Shown here: positions 1 through 12,029 of the stretch, in pieces | Layout: the number at the start of each line of letters is the position of its first letter | Position numbering within the stretch: position 1 is the stretch's first letter | Source: Chrysemys picta bellii | Taxonomy: Eukaryota > Chordata > Testudines > Emydidae | Assembly (NCBI RefSeq): GCF_011386835.1 | Contig: NC_088791.1 | Location: forward strand, 128,688,943-128,752,942 | Reading direction: 5' to 3' | Length of the DNA stretch: 64,000 nucleotides | The notes under the pieces: model-generated | Databases searched by the model: none | Seen by the model: the letters and a program-made list of their open reading frames with translations, nothing else | What the model was told of the DNA's origin: nothing | Translations under genes and position numbers: made by a program

Positions 1-1210
1 GCAAGCTGGGCTCTGCCAAGTCCAGTGGTCCCTTGTGGCAGCTAGCAGCACTACAGCCCATTTCTGTAGGGGAAAGGAAATTCTGCGCGCACAACATTAA
101 CTTCTGCAAAATTCTGCATTGCACAAGTGGCGCAGAATTCCCCCAAGAGTAAGAGATTTGTATGCAAATATTGATATTCTTTCCAAGGAGCTAAAAGTAT
201 TCAAATATATTTCTAACTCAAGTGAGTGCATATTCACTGTCCATTGCATCTTCAGCACAACCCCTTTTTGTTTTTCAAGATGGCTGAATTTATGGAGATG
301 GCTACACAGAAAAAGTGTCCATGATCTGATTTGTATGGGTTGAATGCTAACTGTAAAATTTGAACTAAAGAGGTGGAAGTGTTTCGGATTTTGTTGTTGT
401 TGTCAGGGTGTTGGACAGCCCTAAAACGGACCCTTTCTATTCTAGGAGGGACACAATTTTAAAAATAGAAACTTTTCTGTCATCATTTCCTTGCATAACT
501 TCAATGCTGAATAAGATGTAAGCAAACTCCCCCCGCCACCACCTTTCCTTGCTCATCTAAACCTACTGTAAGCTTTCAGAAAGCAATAATATTTTTACAG
601 AACCATCTTTGGATTTCAAAGTACTGTTGGCCTTTTTGGCCCAAACAGTTAGCTGATATTTGGGGCTTGCAGATTGTTTCCGTTAGGAGGATAAATTGAT
701 GATGAGCGTCAGATGTGTCTTATAGGGTGCAACCCTGTTTATTTACAAAGAATGTACCCAAAGTCCTGGTTCTCTGAACATAGCAGGACCAACCAACCAA
801 CAGGCAGTTTCCTTACTCACAATTCCAAGCCTCTTTCTAGCCAGCATGCTGCCCATAAGACGCTTCCTTCCAGGGCCACCTACCAGGGCTTCCCTGGCTG
901 TCTCCTAGCTTTTTCTTGTCTTGTCTGCTTCGAACGTATAGCCCCTGTGTTTGCAACCAGCTCCCAAGGGAAACCCTGCCATCCACATAGCTCAGCTTCT
1001 AATCAGACTTGCATGTCCCTTGAATGGTGGCATCCACTGTCCCCAGCTCTCTTACTCCATAAAAGGAGTTTAATTGTTTTTGCTATTTATCTTGAACGAA
1101 GGGAAGCTAACATGCCCATGAGCCTCAATGCTCACCTATAGTTCAAAGACATGCCTGCTTGTAGCCACCAAGCACCCTCCAGCAAAACTGTATTTTACAA
1201 AACATCACTA

Positions 1211-1477
1211 AGCCTGGGTCTACACTACAAAGTTTCGTTGGCACAGCTGTGTCAGCCGTGGGTGTGAAAAAACACCCCCCTCCAGCCAACGTAACTATGC
1301 TGCCAAACCCCCTCCATAGACACAGCTATGCCAACAGAGGAGGGCTTCTATCAGCATAGTTAAGATCATTCAGAGAAGATGTGTTACTATGCTGACAAAC
1401 AAAAACAAACTGCTGTTGGCATACGGCCCGTCTACACTAGAGTATACTGGCAATGCACTAGTAATGTAGACAAGGCT
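1211..1477. mobile_element. Harbinger-like MITE
   Basis: Ends are imperfect inverted repeats AGCCTGGGTCTACACTAC and, on the other strand, AGCCTTGTCTACATTAC. The GTCTACACTA core is shared with the ends of the Harbinger elements at 17005-20520 and 51254-55859, so a non-autonomous relative is inferred. No coding capacity and no clean target duplication. Confidence 0.6.
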
Positions 1478-1489
1478 TCCCAACAGCCC

Positions 1490-1590
1490 TTCATGGTAGG
1501 TATTCTTATCTCCAATTTATATAGGCGTGGAAACTAAGTCAGAGAGTAGATGATTTAGCCAAGGTCATACAGTGAATCAGTTGCAAAGGG
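1490..1590. repeat. MIR/CORE-SINE-type remnant
   Basis: Degraded match to the MIR-type core (tattcttatctccaatt, then GGAAACTAAG and GGTCATACAG), part of an ancient amniote SINE group. Confidence 0.5.
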
Positions 1591-1643
1591 GAAAAAAAAA
1601 ATAAGTTCCCTGACATCCAATTCCATGCTTTAGTTTAGCATCA

Positions 1644-1865
<222 letters not shown>

Positions 1866-2039
1866 TCAAATACACTGATCTTTAACCTGGGTGGCTTACA
1901 AGAGCAACCACACCTAAGGGACAGCAAGGAAGGTGAGAGTGGAAGAAGGAAACAGACATGAGACTAGAAAGGAAGCTTGGCAGAAGCATAGGGAACAAGG
2001 GAAGCCTAGCAAGAAATCTATCTTAGTTATATATAATGG

Positions 2040-2225
2040 CCTCCATTACCATAGACTGTGAAGTGCTCAGGTTCTTAACACCCCTGTGTGCTAGGGAAAT
2101 GCTATTATCCCTGTTTTGTTTTTAAAACAGATGGGGAATTGAGGCACAGAGAGGCTAAGTGACTTGCCCGAGGTCACACAGGAAGTCTGTGGCAGAATCA
2201 GGTTCCCCAAGTCCTAGGCTAATGC
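2040..2225. repeat. MIR/CORE-SINE-type remnant
   Basis: Carries the conserved string GGCACAGAGAGGCTAAGTG followed by ACTTGCCCGAGGTCACACAG, typical of MIR-type SINEs. Confidence 0.7.
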
Positions 2226-2231
2226 CCTAAA

Positions 2232-2450
2232 CAGGGTGGATAAAAAACAAACAATGAATTTTTTAAAATTGTTTTATTTAAATCTGATTTAAATTAAATT
2301 TTAGTTTTATTTTTAAAAATAAACCTATTTAAAATTGTACAGTAAATTTAGGCCTTAACATAGATTGTCATTATTTTAAATTATCTGTTAAAATCATTTA
2401 AATTAAAAAATTAAGTAATAAGTTTCCTATCAAATCACTGAGCTGATTAA
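2232..2450. mobile_element. hAT remnant, CAGGGTGGAT family
   Basis: Starts with CAGGGTGGATAAAAAACAAAC and continues as an AT-rich stretch with TTTAAATC motifs. The same end occurs at 8387, and inverted at about 12197. Right boundary unclear. Confidence 0.45.
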
Positions 2451-2538
2451 AGTCACTGGCTAAGCACCTGCAACCAGCATTTGTTGAAGTGCTAAACCAG
2501 CTTTTGACACCAGTAGCCTCTTGTAGGTGCAGAGAGAA

Positions 2539-2565
2539 TTCTTTCTTTCTTTCTTTCTTTCTTTC
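2539..2565. repeat. (TTTC)n microsatellite
   Basis: Six perfect CTTT units. Confidence 0.9.
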
Positions 2566-2946
2566 AGTTTATTCAGCTAGTTCATTCAAAGTTAAGAAAC
2601 CAATCTGGAGTTGAAAATGCAGGGATGCTTGTTTTCTTCTTACAATCTATGCATAAAAACGAGGCGTGAAAGGATAAAATCTACTAAAAGCTTGAAGGGT
2701 GTGATGACCACAGAAACAATCAGTTCAATTCACTAACAGCAGATACTACTGCTTTTCTTTAAGAAATCAGTTTTAAAAGCAAAACTTGTTTTAATAAGAA
2801 AAAAAAATTATGTACCCAGCACACTGAAAGTAGTTTGTTGGGTGCCTCCGTCTGGCTGTGTCACATGTGCCAGCTGGGCACATCTTGGGAGAAAACTCTG
2901 CCCCTCCAGTTTTTTAATCCATTCTCATTTTTCCGCCTTGCACCCG

Positions 2947-3160
2947 TAGGGTTACCATATAGAGATTCCCAAATAGAGGACACTCCCAGGGGAGGTGAGA
3001 GGAGGGAACTGGGGAGGTACAGTTGGGGGGGGGCACTGGAGGGGTCCGTTGTACTGGGAGGGAGTATTTGAGGAGTTCAGGTTAGCTTCTCTGGCCCTGG
3101 TGGCTGACCCAGCCCCCATATGTGCTGTCGCACCCCCTGGCTTGAAATGGTTTCCATCAT
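2947..3160. mobile_element. hAT-like left end, TAGGGTTACCATA family (partial)
   Basis: The string TAGGGTTACCATATAGAG with an 'AGAGGAC' segment nearby matches the terminus of the complete 385-bp element at 14709-15093. No matching right end was found, so this copy is truncated or rearranged. The right edge given is approximate. Confidence 0.4.
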
Positions 3161-4493
3161 ACACAGGGTTTACAGTTTGGTTCTATGGCTCTCAGCACCC
3201 CCATTATAAACATTGTTCCAGCACCCCTGCAAGCTCCTGCTCCAGTCCTGGCCACTGCTTCTGCCCCAGTCCAGCCCCAGCCATTGCTCCAGTCCTAGGG
3301 GCTGACTGCTGGCCAGTGACCCAACCCTGGTTGCTGCTCCTCCGGCAGGGACAGACAGCTGCTCCAGCCCTGCCATTGCAGCAGGTCTGAAGCTCAAGAA
3401 GTCACGGAGTCCATTAAAGTCATGGAATCCCATGACCTCTATGACAAAATTGTATCCTTACTAATAAGAAACAAAATGAACTTGTGCAGAGCTTAGTCAA
3501 GGACAAGGTGCTTGAAAATGACATGGATGGTGAGAGAAAGCTTGTGAAGTGAGTCAGAGTGACATGGTCAGAACAGCAGATGGGGAAGATTATTTTAGGG
3601 AAAAAAAAGTGGCTAGAGAAGGTGGTGGTTACAGAGTACAGAGAAGGACATTGCAAAAGCAAGGTTGCAGTGGTATGGAATGATTGCACAGAAAGAAGCA
3701 ACAGTTTGTCAAGAGCTCAAACGTGAATTCAGAATAGAGAAAGGAATTGAATAGGACAAGGACGTGGTGCACCTCGCTGACAAGGAAGGTAGAGGAAAGA
3801 TTTAGAAAATGTTTAAAGAAATATAGAACCCAATCTTATGGGTTGTGTACAAAGAAAGGAGGGGAGAAATGGTGGAAGACAAAGTATTAAAAGGGATCTG
3901 TTTAGCTCAGAGCAACAATAGGCCATTTGCAGTGAGAATGAATGACAACGAAAGATAATCAGGAATGCTGAGGGAACTAAGATAGATCCAGAAACAATGC
4001 TAACTGTTAGTCTGAAATGTGACTCAGTAAAGCCCTTAACTATGAGTACCTCAGTAATAAAATATATAAAATAAAACTTCTCCTGTCACTGCTCAATTTA
4101 ACTACTCTTCAGTGCTTACCCTCTGACGGTCTCATTGACTTTTGAACCATCGGTTCACACGCTGCTATCGATCCGCCCCTTCTCCTGTACAAGACTTCTT
4201 TCCTGCAGTTTTTTCCCCTCCAAGTATCAACATTATAACACGCTACAGGTTTGCCTGGTGTTCTATTAACAAATTGACTTTATTTTCTGTCTTAAGGAGT
4301 TTATGATCTAAGACCCTAATTCCGCATTAGGGCCTGTGAGTATGGGCTCCTGGGCCAGCATGGAATCCTACTTGCACTGAATAAACTGAAAACAGTAAAG
4401 TCAACAGAGCAACAGGAGTGTGTGTAATCAAGAGCAGGATAGGTTCAAAGGGTGATACTCATGCAAATTTAAGTGTAGATTTTACCCTTAGAG

Positions 4494-5633
4494 TAGGGTG
4501 ACCAGACGTCCTGATTTTATCGTGACTGTCCAGATATTTGCTTGTTTGTCCCGCATCCCGACCAATGTTAGGTTGGGACACTGGACAAACAAGCAAATGC
4601 TCCGGAGCCGGGAAATGCTGGCACACCCCCCCCCCCCCCCCGACTCCGTCCCCTCCTCCCCCCATTGGCTCCCTCCCCGAATCCCCGCCTCTTCCCCAGG
4701 CTCGCCATTCCTCCTCCCTCCACAAGCGCTGGAGGGAGGCCCTGGAGACACAGGGGGAAGCGCGGGGCCAGGGTGAGTGAGAGTCCGGCCTGGCCCCAAG
4801 CACAGGCAGGACTCAGTCGAGCGGTACTGGAGGGAGATGACCCGCGGGTCCAGGTGGCGGCTGTTCTCCCCCCCGGCCAGCGGGACTCGGGAGCAGCCGC
4901 TGCTGCAGCTCCCACTGCCGCGGGGGGAGGAAGCGGCCATGGCGCTCGGCGGCTGCGGCTCTGGCGCCCGAACCCCCCGAGCCCCGGCCTGTTGCGGGGA
5001 CCCAGCAGCGCACACGCTGCGCCCAGCCCCTGGCCAGTTGCGTCTGGGCTGGCTGCCCAGCTGGTGCAATCCCGCAGCGGAGGCATTGGCAGCCCAGCCC
5101 TGTTCGCTCCCCTGTGGAACCCGAGCGGGATGGGGGAGGGGGGGGGGCCTGCTGCCCCCACTCCAGGGCTGCCACGGGATTGCACCAGCTGGGCAGCAGC
5201 CCAGATGTGACTGGCCAGGGGCTGGGCACAGCATGCACGCTGCTGGGTCACCGCAGCAGGCCCGGGCTCAGGGGGTTCAGGCCCAGGCGCCAGAGCCGCA
5301 GCCGTCGAGCTTGGCCATCGGCTGCTCCCTCCCCCCTGCGGCAGTGGGAGCTGCAGCAGCGGCTGCTCCCAAGTCCCGCTGCCCGGGGGGGAGAACAGCC
5401 GCTGCCTGGCCCCGCGGGCCGCCCCCCTCCTCTCCCTCCAGTACCGCCCGACTGAGTCCTGCCTGCTCGGGGCCAGGCCCGACTCTCACTCACGGCACTG
5501 CACTCCCCCTGCGTCTCCGGGGCCTCCCTCCAGCGCTTGTGGAGGAAGGGGGGGGGGGGAGGGGTTTCCCTCTGCCACTTTTTTTTTTTTGCCCCGCCCC
5601 CCGATATTTGACCTGGGTGATCTGGTCACCCTA
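4494..5633. mobile_element. 1140-bp foldback hAT element, TAGGGTGACCA ends
   Basis: Terminal inverted repeats TAGGGTGACCAGA and TCTGGTCACCCTA are flanked by a perfect 8-bp duplication CCTTAGAG (4486-4493 and 5634-5641), the hAT signature. The interior is very GC-rich and is itself a long imperfect palindrome: for example 4717-4741 is the exact reverse complement of 5521-5545, and the centre is near 5131. Several long ORFs here on both strands are by-products of GC-rich, palindromic sequence. The same ends bound the short elements at 26384, 59357 and 61153. No transposase, so it is non-autonomous. Confidence 0.88.
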
Positions 5634-5929
5634 CCTTAGAGTCAAATTCTCTTCTGGGTTATTCCAACACAAACCCAAAGTAACCTACCTTTCCAACAGA
5701 ATTTGGATAATTTATTGTAGAATAAATCCCTGTTAAAAATTCCTATGTTAAGAAAAAGTTTGCATTGCCTAAGAAAAGAGGAACTATTTACCCAGGAACA
5801 GTTTTTATCCACATTTTATCAAAATGTTGTCTACTTCTTTATGAACCGAAAGGAAATGAATAGATTTGAATATCACCCTATATATGTAAAACAACAACAA
5901 TGTTATAAGATGCAGATTGTGGGACTTCT

Positions 5930-6530
5930 GGGAATGTGCAGTGCCACTGCCAGGACAGGCAGCCAGTCTGCTTTAGCCCCACTGCGCCGCGGACCGGGAG
6001 CCGCCTGAGGTAAGCCCATGCCCCAACCACAAGCTCCAATCCCCTGCCCCAGCCCTGACCCCCCCCCCCCCCCGGCCAAACCCGGAGCATCCTCCTGCAC
6101 CCCAAACCTCTCAACCCCAGCGTCTGCCCAGAGCCTGCACTCCCAGCCCGGAACCCTCCCCCCGTGCACTCCAACCCCCTGCCCCACCCCAGAGCCACCT
6201 CCCACACCCTGAACCCCTCACCCCTGGCCCCACCCCACAGCCAGCACCCCCACCCCCTCCCACATCCCAACCCCCTGCCTCAACCCGCAGCCCCCTCCTG
6301 CACTCTGAACCCCTCATTTCTGGCCCCATGCCAGAGCCCGCACCCCCAGTTAGAGCTCTCACCCCCCTCCTGCACCCCAACCCCCTGCCCCAGCCCAGTG
6401 AAAGTGAGTGAGGGTGAGGGAGAGAGAGCCACTGAGGGAGGGGGAAATGTAGTGAGCAGGGGGCAAGGCCTCAGGGAAGGGGCGGGGCTAGAGGTTCAGT
6501 TTTGTTTGACTAGAAAGTTGGCAACCCTAA
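5930..6530. repeat. C-rich degenerate minisatellite, possible hAT interior
   Basis: Repeats of a pyrimidine-rich unit resembling CCTGCACCCCAACCCCCTG fill about 6010-6400. The right side ends in TTGGCAACCCTAA at about 6523, resembling a TAGGGTTGCCA-type hAT terminus. The left end and target duplication were not found. Confidence 0.4.
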
Positions 6531-6929
6531 AGCAGAGTCATATCAGGGACACAGCGAGCATACAGCAGGAGCCCGTTCCTTATGCACCTGTGCCTGAGGC
6601 AGGAAAACCACAGCAGAGTGGAGCTGTGGTGGGCCCCCTGGAGCAAGGAGGCTTCCCTGAGGTGAATGTTGTCCCAGAGAGGAGGCAGAGCTGGTCAGAA
6701 GAGGGAATCTGCCTGAGTGGGATGAAACGTCAAAGTGAGGATGGAGTTGAAAGATTGTTTCTGTTTACTTGTTTTTATTAAGAAAATAAACGTCCTTGAA
6801 AGACACTGCCTGAGGCAGTGTGTACTTTGGAACTGGGGAGAAGCTGTGCCGTGACATACACCCTCATCTAGAGTGATGTGTGCAGTAGAGGTCACCACAT
6901 AGGGAGGGTTCAGAGCTGATCAGTGAGAA

Positions 6930-7257
6930 TAACTAGGGAGCACAGAAAAACTCTCATGAAGAAGGATTGAAAGGAATGCGTTTATTTACATTAGAAAGGA
7001 GACATGATAAAAGTATATCACATAATGAATGATCTGAATACGTGGGTCAGGAAAGTCTGTTGGCCCTGTCTTATAACACCAGCACAAGGGACATTCAATT
7101 AAATTGAAAGGTGGTGCTAAGCTAGCCTTATGGGCTACAGTGGCAAATTCGACACTAATAAAAGAAAAACTTTTTCACACAATGTGTGATTCATGTCCAC
7201 AGGATGTGATTTAGGCCAAGAATTTAGCAAGATTCAAGGTGGGATTGGATATTTATA
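6930..7257 (+). mobile_element. CR1 LINE 3' region, left part
   Basis: Matches the CR1 3' end as I know it from turtles (CTTTTTCACACAATGTGTGA, then AAGGCCAAGAATTTAGCAAG-like text). It is interrupted by the LTR at 7258-8077 and resumes at 8078-8345. Non-coding. Confidence 0.65.
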
Positions 7258-8077
7258 TGCATGGCCCCTTTAAATCTTTTTCCTAAGGGGGAGAGGGAGA
7301 GTAAGAAAAAAGGAGGGAAACTTCAGGGGGAAGTGCTGGAGCTCCAAGGAGAGGGAGAAGCAGCCTGCAGGACCTGAAAAAGTGAAGGAGAGAGAACCTG
7401 CCTGAAGCCTGAGAAGGACAGGGCTGATCACAGCCCAGGACAGGAGCCAGGAGGAGCACTGTGCCAGGGAAGAATCGCCCAAGGACAAGCTAGAACTGGA
7501 CCCAGTATCACGGCTGCCCAGAGCTGCAAGTACTGGGGCTTGGGACTCTGCATTGGGATCAAGGAGGGAGGCTGAGGCTAGTTAAGTGGGGAGGTGGTCG
7601 CTCTGTGTGGCTTTGCAGAGAGCTGCAAAAGAGGGCACTGGAGGGGTTTGTTGGGGGAAAGTTCACTGGCGCCGAAGACAACCAGGAGCACCCAAGACTC
7701 ACCACTGGACTGGAACTTTGCTCAGGATTCCTGAACTCTGTGTGCAGACACATTGCTCAGTGTCTGCCCTTCCAGACTGTGCTACCATTGGGCCTGTGGG
7801 GCCTTGGCTTGGATGCAGCCCTGTCTTACTGCTCCCCCTATATTTCCCCTTGTTGTTTTTCTCCTCTCATCCCTCTGTAAATAATTATTTCCCTTGTTAT
7901 ATCCATGGTACTTTTCCTGTGGGTGTGTGTGTTCAGTCTGGGGAGGCGAGGGAGGTTGGAACAGGTGCCCCTGGGGTGGAAGGGATTTCTCCTGCTGCAT
8001 TCCTGCATGCGCCATCTCTTGGCCAGAGCTGCCTGCAGAGCTGACTCCATCGTGGCCACGAGGGCACTAAAGTTACA
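7258..8077. mobile_element. Solo LTR (820 bp) inside CR1
   Basis: Begins TGCATGGCCCC, ends AAAGTTACA (TG...CA), and is flanked by a 4-bp duplication TATA (7254-7257 and 8078-8081). CR1-like sequence lies on both sides, consistent with insertion into a pre-existing CR1. No coding domains. The orientation and retroelement class were not settled. The 4-bp duplication is short and low-complexity, so the boundary support is moderate. Confidence 0.6.
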
Positions 8078-8345
8078 TATATGAACAACAAGAATATCCA
8101 GAGTTGTTATATCTAATGCTAAAAACAGTATGGGAAAAGAGAGAGGTTCATGCAGCAATGATGCAACCAAATTTAACTATGAGAGATTAGAGTAAGACCT
8201 AATGTGGGGCAGATTGTACCATCTCTGCCTACTGCAGGCTTCTCTCTCTTCTCAAACATCTGGTTCTGGCCACTGTCAGAGACAGGATACTGGACTAGAT
8301 GGGTCTGCTCTATGGCAATTCCTGACTCTACATAAAGCAACCTTT
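8078..8345 (+). mobile_element. CR1 LINE 3' region, right part
   Basis: Continues the CR1 tail, including GGCCACTGTCAGAGACAGGATACTGGACTAGATGG-like text in pieces, the typical turtle CR1 3' end. Confidence 0.65.
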
Positions 8346-8386
8346 CCATCCTCTAAATTTTGGGCCCTCCGTGTCTTATTTTAGAA

Positions 8387-9110
8387 CAGGGTGGATTGAT
8401 TTAAATCATCCATTTTAAATCTTGTTTTGCTTTTTTTTTTTTTTTAAAGTCCCCCCCCCGAAGATAAAGTTGATTCTCATTAGTTGGTGTAATCTGGTAT
8501 TTCTTTTTTGAAAAGAAGGAGGGTACACTACATCTATACACATTTAAGACATTATATAGCTTAACATACTTTTTTCAAATCCATAACATACATTTTATTG
8601 ATATAAAATGGTAAATAACAGTTCATATTTACTAGACTGTAATTGTTACTTATGATTTGTATCAAGTTGCAGTTAGATGAAAATTGGAATTCAATACATC
8701 TACCTAAAATATGCTGGATTTCATGTATATGAAAAATAAGTTTATCAAAACAGGTTTTGTGTTTAAGACTAACTGATTTATTAAACAAAGGAAGTTAGTG
8801 AATCCTCAGTCAGTTAAATGAATTGTTTCTGGTCACGGTGACCTTAAAGATTTTAGAACTGGTAGATCTTGTGCTCTTACAACCTGGATTTTATTCAGAT
8901 TGAAAGAGAACAAGCTTTCCTGCTTTTTCAACTCTCAATATGTTTCTCAACTTTGAATTAACTAGCTGGATAAACTGAAATGAAGAAAATACTCTCTCTG
9001 CACCTGCAGATGAGGCTCCAACTATCAGCAGGTCATTAACAAACACTGGCTCCAGTTTAGCTAGTGACTCCCACCCATTCAATGGCAAGGGCGCCAAGTA
9101 GGGAGTTTCA
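8387..9110 (-). mobile_element. hAT element remnant, CAGGGTGGAT family, with transposase fragment
   Basis: Left end CAGGGTGGATTGATTTAAATC matches the copy at 2232. A transposase fragment in the same stretch reads on the minus strand (8891-9097). The right end was not identified. Confidence 0.5.
8891..9097 (-). pseudogene. hAT transposase C-terminal (hATC) fragment
   Basis: A 68-residue open segment carries the hAT dimerisation signature: an A-S-S-A-x-x-E-R-V-F-S-S-like block (residues about 28-39) followed by L-R-N-x-L and a hydrophobic LVLF tail. This is the C-terminal part of hAT transposases, which act as nuclear dimers on their terminal repeats. The zinc-BED and catalytic regions are missing, so it is a relic. 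It lies within the CAGGGTGGAT element and may be a remnant of that family's transposase (inference). A domesticated exon is an unlikely alternative, since no splice context was seen. Confidence 0.6.
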
Positions 9111-9119
9111 TACAGGACA

Positions 9120-11587
9120 AGAGGTGGGCTCCCAGGCAGAATGCTTAACTGTACAGCATTAGTGTGGAATGTGAGCTCTGCAGAGAGGTGCTTCTCCCAG
9201 CTGGGGCAGAGAATCAGTTTTTTGTTTACAAACAGAGGCAGGGTGATTAAGCTAATGTAATTACCAGCCCTTTCTTAAGGGTCTTTTTTAAGGGTCTGGA
9301 AGTCCTTAGATGAACCTGTAAAACAGGAATCCCTGGGGGAGGAGGGAGGTGTTGAAGAGAATGCAGGGGACTCCGAAGAAATACAGCTAAGCCTTCTGAG
9401 CCAAGTTTACATTCAGAAAAGAGGGAGATGGGGGAGTGAAAAGAAGGGGCCAAAGCCCAGGGGAGGGATAGCAATAGTATAGAGAAGTTCCCACTCTACC
9501 TGTGGTACCCCATCACCGTAGTATCTGAGTGACTCACATCATAGCCCCACAGTGAGGCAGATCAGTGCTGTTATCCCCATTGTATAGATGGGGCACTGAG
9601 AGGAACACAGACTAAAGGACAGATTTTCAACGTTTTTTAGGCACCTACTGGGATTTTCAAAAATGCCTAGAAGGTTAGGTGCTTGTAAACCCCACTAGAT
9701 GCCTAACTGCATCTTTGGGTGCCTAAAAAACTTTGAAACTCTGTCCCTAAGGCCTTGAACTGAGGTCATACAGGAAGTCCAGGGGGAGAGGAGTAGAACC
9801 CATGTCTCTCAGGGCTATCTCCCTGTCTACTGGGCCACCCTTTCTCTCTGCTGCATGTTGCAAAAAAGAGGACTCAGATAGGAGCAAAACCAAGGAGGCC
9901 AGTTCTCTGAGACCCCAGCAATTGATTCCAGGTGATTGAGAAGGATGTCGTGGTTCAAGCAGCACAGAGACAGACAGAAAGGAGAAACTTAAATGCCAAT
10001 GGATGGCAGGTTCTGCCCCAGGCTGGGTTGTACAGCAATGCCTGCTGTGCAATTTTAGATTTTAACCGAAAACCATTTTGTTTTGTCATTTTTTGTTCTG
10101 AGTTTGAGAAAAGGAAGGAATGAGAATGTGTCGTCCGAGTATCAGATGTGATTATACCTCAACTTCTGAGTGTTTCAGCTGTATTCAGGCCAATTTCAGA
10201 AGAACAGAAATTGCATCCACCGAGTCCAGAAAGTCAACAATTATTGTCATGATTTGTATTATTCACTGGGCACTATCTATGTGCTCAGCACTGTTCAGGA
10301 TATGCCAGAAAATGTAGTCCCTGAGCCAATGCATACAAGATATGTAACTCTGGATAAAATGGCTCAGATATATAAATATAGTGTATAGTTACTGATCACA
10401 CATTAACATCACAGTGAACATGTGATAACATATCTATAAGCGGAGGCGCTGATGGTGATAGAAGTTTTACTTGATTAAGGACTAGAAGATTGGACCCTCC
10501 AACTTTCTTTCAAGAGGAAGAGCTGCCCAGAGCTCCTGTGCCTGTTTATTTTCCTTTCCTGCCTTCAGTGGCCCTGATTTACTTCAGAGCTCTCAATTTT
10601 TTTCCTCAATTTTAAAACATGAAATTTTGTTGGTGTTTGGTTTAAAATATTCTCCTGTGAAAACTGCAACTCAATCACTGTAGTGTTGTGTTTAAGACCC
10701 TTCTGGAAAGTAACTAGCCTTTAAACAGAAGTGAAAACAGTGTTACCAATGCTCGTGATTTTGTCATGAGTCTCATAATTATTGTTTTCCTTAAATCCTC
10801 AACTCCTGGAGTCAAGTAGCTATGTGATGATTTCAGCCGTCATTCTTAAAGAAAAATGAAGTTTCTAACCCTTGTGGCTGTGGAGGAAGCTTCAAAATGT
10901 GACCCCAGCGCACCGTAAAGGCTCAAAAAGCAGAATGTAAATAAAAAGATCAAATCTATCATTTTTACATAATCTCATTATTTTAAAGCCAATCTCACGA
11001 TTTTTGGTGAGCCTGATTCATGATTTTTGAATATTTGGGGTTGACAATACTATGAAAGAGACTATGAGTCAATTTCACTCCTATTTAAAGTCAGTTTCTA
11101 GTCTATTTATAGTGAGGTAACACACCAACCGTCCCAGGCAGGTGCAGTATAAACTCATGGGGACATGCCCTAGAGGAAGATGTTTCCAAAAGTTAAATGA
11201 GCTATTCCAAGCTTAATGAACTGCAAAAAAGTGATGGAAAGTAACCTAGATTTTTCTACAACCATTTCAATTGTTGTATGCAAGAGTTAGTAACAAAGTA
11301 AGAATATACATCACATTTGTAAACCTAACCAGTGTCTCTTAAGTGAATTGACACAAGATGTTAGAACATTCAGTATTAGAACTGAGTGGATCTAATATTA
11401 TTTATTTGATTTTCTTTCTTGATATAGGAATTAGAAATTACCGGATAGGAATACCGTATCTAAGTTATCTGCAAAAAAACCAAGAGCTTTCAGGTGCCCA
11501 AGTAGCCTCTGGAATCACAGTTAAAGTTGCGCCCCTTTCCCCAACAAAATCTGAAATGGCGCCCCTGTTCAATGATTTCACCGAAAC
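9120..11587. other. Intronic stretch with few features
   Basis: A MIR-like block lies at about 9540-9860 and a GGCACCTA-containing repeat at about 9620-9750. In 9870-11587 I see nothing recognisable; it is AT-rich and non-coding. Confidence 0.5.
9540..9860. repeat. MIR-type remnant split by a TTAGGCACCTA repeat
   Basis: CCATTGTATAGATGGGGCACTG at 9578 onward and CCTTGAACTGAGGTCATACAGG at about 9750 are the two halves of a MIR-type core. Between them lies a short inverted repeat built on TTAGGCACCTA and its reverse (about 9620-9745). Confidence 0.5.
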
Positions 11588-11630
11588 TCAGAAATGTAGG
11601 GCTGCAAGGGACCTCGTTAAGGCATCAGTC
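11588..11630 (-). repeat. SINE/CR1 3' tail fragment
   Basis: AGGGCTGCAAGGGACCTCG is the reverse of the tail shared by turtle CR1 and tRNA-SINEs. It abuts the hAT at 11631. Confidence 0.5.
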
Positions 11631-11985
11631 CAGTGTTTCTCAACCAGGGTCTCAGGCCCCCTGGGGAGCAGGTTTCAGGGGTACACCAAGCAGGACCAGT
11701 GTTAGACTCCCTGGAGTCCAGGGCAGAAAGCCTAAGCCCTGCCATGCAGGACTGAAATCTGGAGCCCTGCCACCCCCCGGGGCTGAAGCAGAAGCCTGAG
11801 CAACTTAGCTTTGTGGAGCACCCTGTGGGTTGGGACCCCAGGCAATTGCCCTGCTGACTACCCCTTAACACCAGCCCTGGCTTTTATATGCAGAAAACCC
11901 TTGTGGTCGCACAGATGGCCCTGGAGTTTTTGTAGTGGGAGCGGGGAGAGGGAGGGCTCAGAAAGAAAAAGGCTGAGAACCCCTG
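11631..11985. mobile_element. hAT (Charlie-like), CAGTGTTTCTCAACC ends
   Basis: Inverted ends CAGTGTTTCTCAACCAGGG and GGCTGAGAACCCCTG. No ORF of interest. The 8-bp target duplication is not clean, so the boundary could be off by a few bases. Confidence 0.6.
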
Positions 11986-12029
11986 GTCTAGTTCATCTGA
12001 CTTTCTTTAAAACTTCAGCTGCAAACATG

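Noticed and set aside
4777..5736. 319-codon ORF in GC-rich DNA
   Set aside because: It lies within the palindromic foldback hAT; long ORFs occur in several frames and on both strands there, and the product is low-complexity Pro/Ala/Gly-rich.
6164..6781. 205-codon ORF
   Set aside because: Read through a C-rich degenerate minisatellite; the product is repetitive Pro/His/Ser without a domain.
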